From assembly GCA_030838025.1 (NCBI GenBank), contig JAUTXM010000282.1, positions 1 through 7,010 on the forward strand: a stretch of 7,010 bases of DNA. Direction: 5' to 3'. The stretch comes from Acidimicrobiaceae bacterium. GTDB taxonomy: Bacteria > Actinomycetota > Acidimicrobiia > Acidimicrobiales > Palsa-688. The notes below the pieces were generated by a model, which was not told the origin of the DNA, did no database searches, and worked only from the letters and a program-made list of their open reading frames with translations. How positions within the stretch are numbered: position 1 is the stretch's first letter; the number at the start of each line of letters is the position of its first letter. This document shows positions 5,640 through 7,010 of the stretch, piece after piece. The position numbers were made by a program, and so were the translations under genes.

Positions 5640-5834
5640 CTAGCGGACGACCTTGGTGACCTTGCCCGCCCGGATGCAGGACGTGCACACATGCATGCGG
5701 CGCGGCGTCGCGCCGACCAGGGTCCGAATCCGCTGAATGTTGGGATTCCAGCGGCGCTTGATCCGCCGGTGGGAGTGACTGATACTCATGCCGAACGAGG
5801 GATGCTTCCCGCACACCTCACACACTGCTGCCAT
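5640..5834 (-). CDS. rpmB: 50S ribosomal protein L28, zinc-binding type
   Basis: A 64-residue basic protein of the large ribosomal subunit. MAAVCEVCGK at the start and VCTSC at 49-53 supply four cysteines (5, 8, 50, 53), the zinc-binding (C+) form; many bacteria also carry a C- paralogue used under zinc limitation. The core ISHSHRRIKRRWNPNIQ (18-34) is diagnostic of L28. The length matches the family's usual 60-78. ATG 5834 is preceded by GAGGTG (5848-5843) with an 8-nt spacer. It diverges from the FakA-like gene across 93 bp and converges on the regulator gene. The thiL...rpmB...kinase neighbourhood is typical of actinobacteria (general knowledge). No damage is seen. Confidence 0.97.
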   Translation of the reverse strand: MAAVCEVCGKHPSFGMSISHSHRRIKRRWNPNIQRIRTLVGATPRRMHVCTSCIRAGKVTKVVR

Positions 5835-5927
5835 GGAAAGAACACCTCGTAGCTGGTTCCCGGGCGGGGCGCGCCGGTAGGCCCGGAGACTTCAGGGACA
5901 GAGGTACAGGTTAGCATCGCCATCCTT
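5835..5927. promoter_or_regulatory. Divergent promoter region between rpmB and the FakA-like gene
   Basis: This 93-bp gap must hold promoters for both divergent genes. On the plus strand TAGCAT (5912-5917) is a TANNNT-type -10 that would place the transcript start only a few bases before ATG 5928. On the minus strand TAACCT (5913-5908) is a comparable -10, overlapping the first. No convincing -35 is seen for either. The rpmB side is GC-rich and contains the rpmB ribosome binding site. Confidence 0.3.
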
Positions 5928-7010
5928 ATGAGGACGCTCGTGCGCCTCGAAGCCGACGACCTGGCTTCGGTGGTAGTCGCATACCGGGACGCCCTGCGGG
6001 CCCATCAGGAGGCAATCAACCGGCTCAATGTCTATCCGGTCCCCGACGGCGACACCGGGACCAACATGGCCCTGACCCTCGAGTCGGTGGTCGCGGAGCT
6101 CCCCGATCGCGAGGGTGCCGACTTGGGGGCGGTGTGCGCCGCCGTCAGCCACGGCTCGCTGATGGGCGCCCGGGGCAACTCGGGCGTGATCCTGTCGCAG
6201 ATTCTCCGCGGCGTCGCCGAGGCGTTTCGCGACGGACCCGGCGACGGCGCCACCGTGGCCGATGCCCTGGCCCGGGCGACGGCCGGCGCCTACAAGGCGG
6301 TCATGCGGCCGGTCGAGGGCACCATCTTGTCGGTGATCAAGGCGGCATCCACGGCGGCGCACGCCTGCCGGACGGCGTCGCTGGTCGACGTGCTCGACGC
6401 CGCCAAAGGCGCGGCCGCCGCCGCCTTGGCGCATACGCCCGACCAGTTGCCGGTGCTCAAGGCGGCCGGTGTGGTCGACGCGGGCGGCGCCGGGTTCGTG
6501 GTGTTGCTCGACGCCTTCCTGCATCGCTGCGCCGAGCGCCCACTCCCCGAACCGGACGCGATGGCCCCGGCGGCGGCCCCGTCGGTCGTCGCGGGCCTTG
6601 GGTCCAGCCATCCCGGCGCGGTCGGGGATCTGCGCTACGAGGTCATGTACTTCCTCGAAGCCCCCGACGACGCCGTCGACCGCTTCCGCCAGATGTGGGC
6701 TGCCATCGGCGACTCGATCGTCGTCGTCGGCGGCGACGGCCTGTGGAACTGCCATATCCACACCGACGACATCGGCGCCGCCATCGACGCCGCGGTCGAG
6801 GTGGGCCGGCCTCGCCAGATCCGGGTCACCGACCTGTTGGACCAGGTCGAGGAGGAGCGATGGGTCCGTGAAGCCATCGCGCCCCCGCCCGAGGCGTTGC
6901 CCGAGTCGGCGGTACCGGCCGAGCCGGTGCGTTGCGCCGCGGTGGCGGTGGCCACCGGCGAGGGGATCCGCCGGATCTTCCGCTCGCTCGGGGTGCAGCA
7001 CACCGTGGCC
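5928..7010 (+). CDS. fakA: FakA/DhaL-family kinase (fatty acid kinase subunit A-like), N-terminal two thirds (runs off the right edge)
   Basis: The family joins a DhaL (dihydroxyacetone-kinase-like) ATP-binding domain to a FakB-interacting part. FakA phosphorylates fatty acids held by FakB, feeding PlsX/PlsY phospholipid synthesis. Some members are annotated only as DAK2-domain proteins, so the substrate is inferred. Visible: LNVYPVPDGDTGTNM at 33-47, whose aspartates bind Mg-ATP; GSLMGARGNSGVILSQI at 77-93; VEGTILSVIKAAS at 129-141; KAAGVVDAGGAGF at 178-190; then the middle domain with GDSIVVVGGDG at 261-271 and CHIHTDDIG at 275-283 (family HVHTDxPG). The 361 codons present compare with a usual ~530-560, so the C-terminal domain is missing. 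Two starts are possible: ATG 5928, with no Shine-Dalgarno and perhaps near-leaderless, and in-frame GTG 5940, preceded by GAGGA with a 5-nt spacer. The choice changes only four residues. Confidence 0.92.
   Translation, partial: MRTLVRLEADDLASVVVAYRDALRAHQEAINRLNVYPVPDGDTGTNMALTLESVVAELPDREGADLGAVCAAVSHGSLMGARGNSGVILSQILRGVAEAFRDGPGDGATVADALARATAGAYKAVMRPVEGTILSVIKAASTAAHACRTASLVDVLDAAKGAAAAALAHTPDQLPVLKAAGVVDAGGAGFVVLLDAFLHRCAERPLPEPDAMAPAAAPSVVAGLGSSHPGAVGDLRYEVMYFLEAPDDAVDRFRQMWAAIGDSIVVVGGDGLWNCHIHTDDIGAAIDAAVEVGRPRQIRVTDLLDQVEEERWVREAIAPPPEALPESAVPAEPVRCAAVAVATGEGIRRIFRSLGVQHTVA
5930..5934 (+). promoter_or_regulatory. Shine-Dalgarno-like GAGGA favouring the alternative GTG start at 5940
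   Basis: GAGGA overlaps the ATG at 5928 and lies 5 nt before GTG 5940 in the same frame. If it is used, the FakA-like protein begins MRLEADDL rather than MRTLVRLEADDL. The family does not conserve these residues, so homology cannot decide. Confidence 0.35.

Noticed and set aside
5616..5641. Inverted repeat AGCGCC / GGCGCT between the regulator and rpmB stops as a bidirectional terminator
   Set aside because: Only 6-bp arms with a 14-nt loop and no T-tract on either strand; in such GC-rich DNA this is easily chance.
5892..7001. 369-residue minus-strand open frame opposite the FakA-like gene
   Set aside because: The plus strand carries the DGDTGTNM, GARGNSG and HIHTD motifs; the opposite frame has low-complexity Arg/Gly/His/Asp content and no domain.

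Overview
This is a 7-kb piece of a GC-rich bacterial chromosome. It is most likely from an actinobacterium, and possibly from the Acidimicrobiia. That placement is inference. It rests on very high GC with G/C-biased third positions, a GTP-type PEP carboxykinase, a four-cysteine (zinc-type) ribosomal protein L28, a BldC-type DNA-binding domain, and the order thiL ... rpmB - DhaL/FakA-type kinase, which from general knowledge is common in actinobacteria (usually continuing into recG).

Layout. 1-965 (minus): the N-terminal half of pckG, cut by the window edge. 993-1229 (minus): a 78-aa degenerate cold-shock-like OB-fold protein, 27 bp upstream of pckG and probably in one transcript with it. 1230-1311: a short divergent promoter region. 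1312-3056 (plus): thiL and thiD, translationally coupled through an ATGA overlap. 3131-3433 (minus): a 100-aa zinc-ribbon protein, convergent with thiD. 3434-3605: a divergent regulatory region with an AT-rich pocket. 3606-5624 (plus): a 672-aa regulator-like protein joining a cobalamin-binding module, an unassigned helical domain, a GAF domain and a C-terminal BldC/MerR-type helix-turn-helix. 5640-5834 (minus): rpmB, convergent with the regulator. 5928 to the end (plus): the first two thirds of a FakA/DhaL-family kinase. No gene-free stretch exceeds about 175 bp.

How the genes fit together. ThiL and ThiD act in the last steps of thiamine diphosphate synthesis, PckG in gluconeogenesis/anaplerosis, L28 in the ribosome, and the FakA-like protein probably in fatty-acid activation for phospholipids. 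These are ordinary core genes. The unusual part is the pair between thiD and rpmB: a zinc-ribbon protein transcribed away from the multi-domain cobalamin/GAF/BldC protein. The larger gene has the layout of a one-component sensor that binds a corrinoid, perhaps a second ligand through GAF, and DNA through a BldC-like head. Two copies of CGACAATT lie upstream of it with a 20-bp period, on top of a plausible -35/-10 pair, which suggests autoregulation. No cobalamin, carotenoid or light-response genes are visible, so the signal and targets cannot be named from this window.
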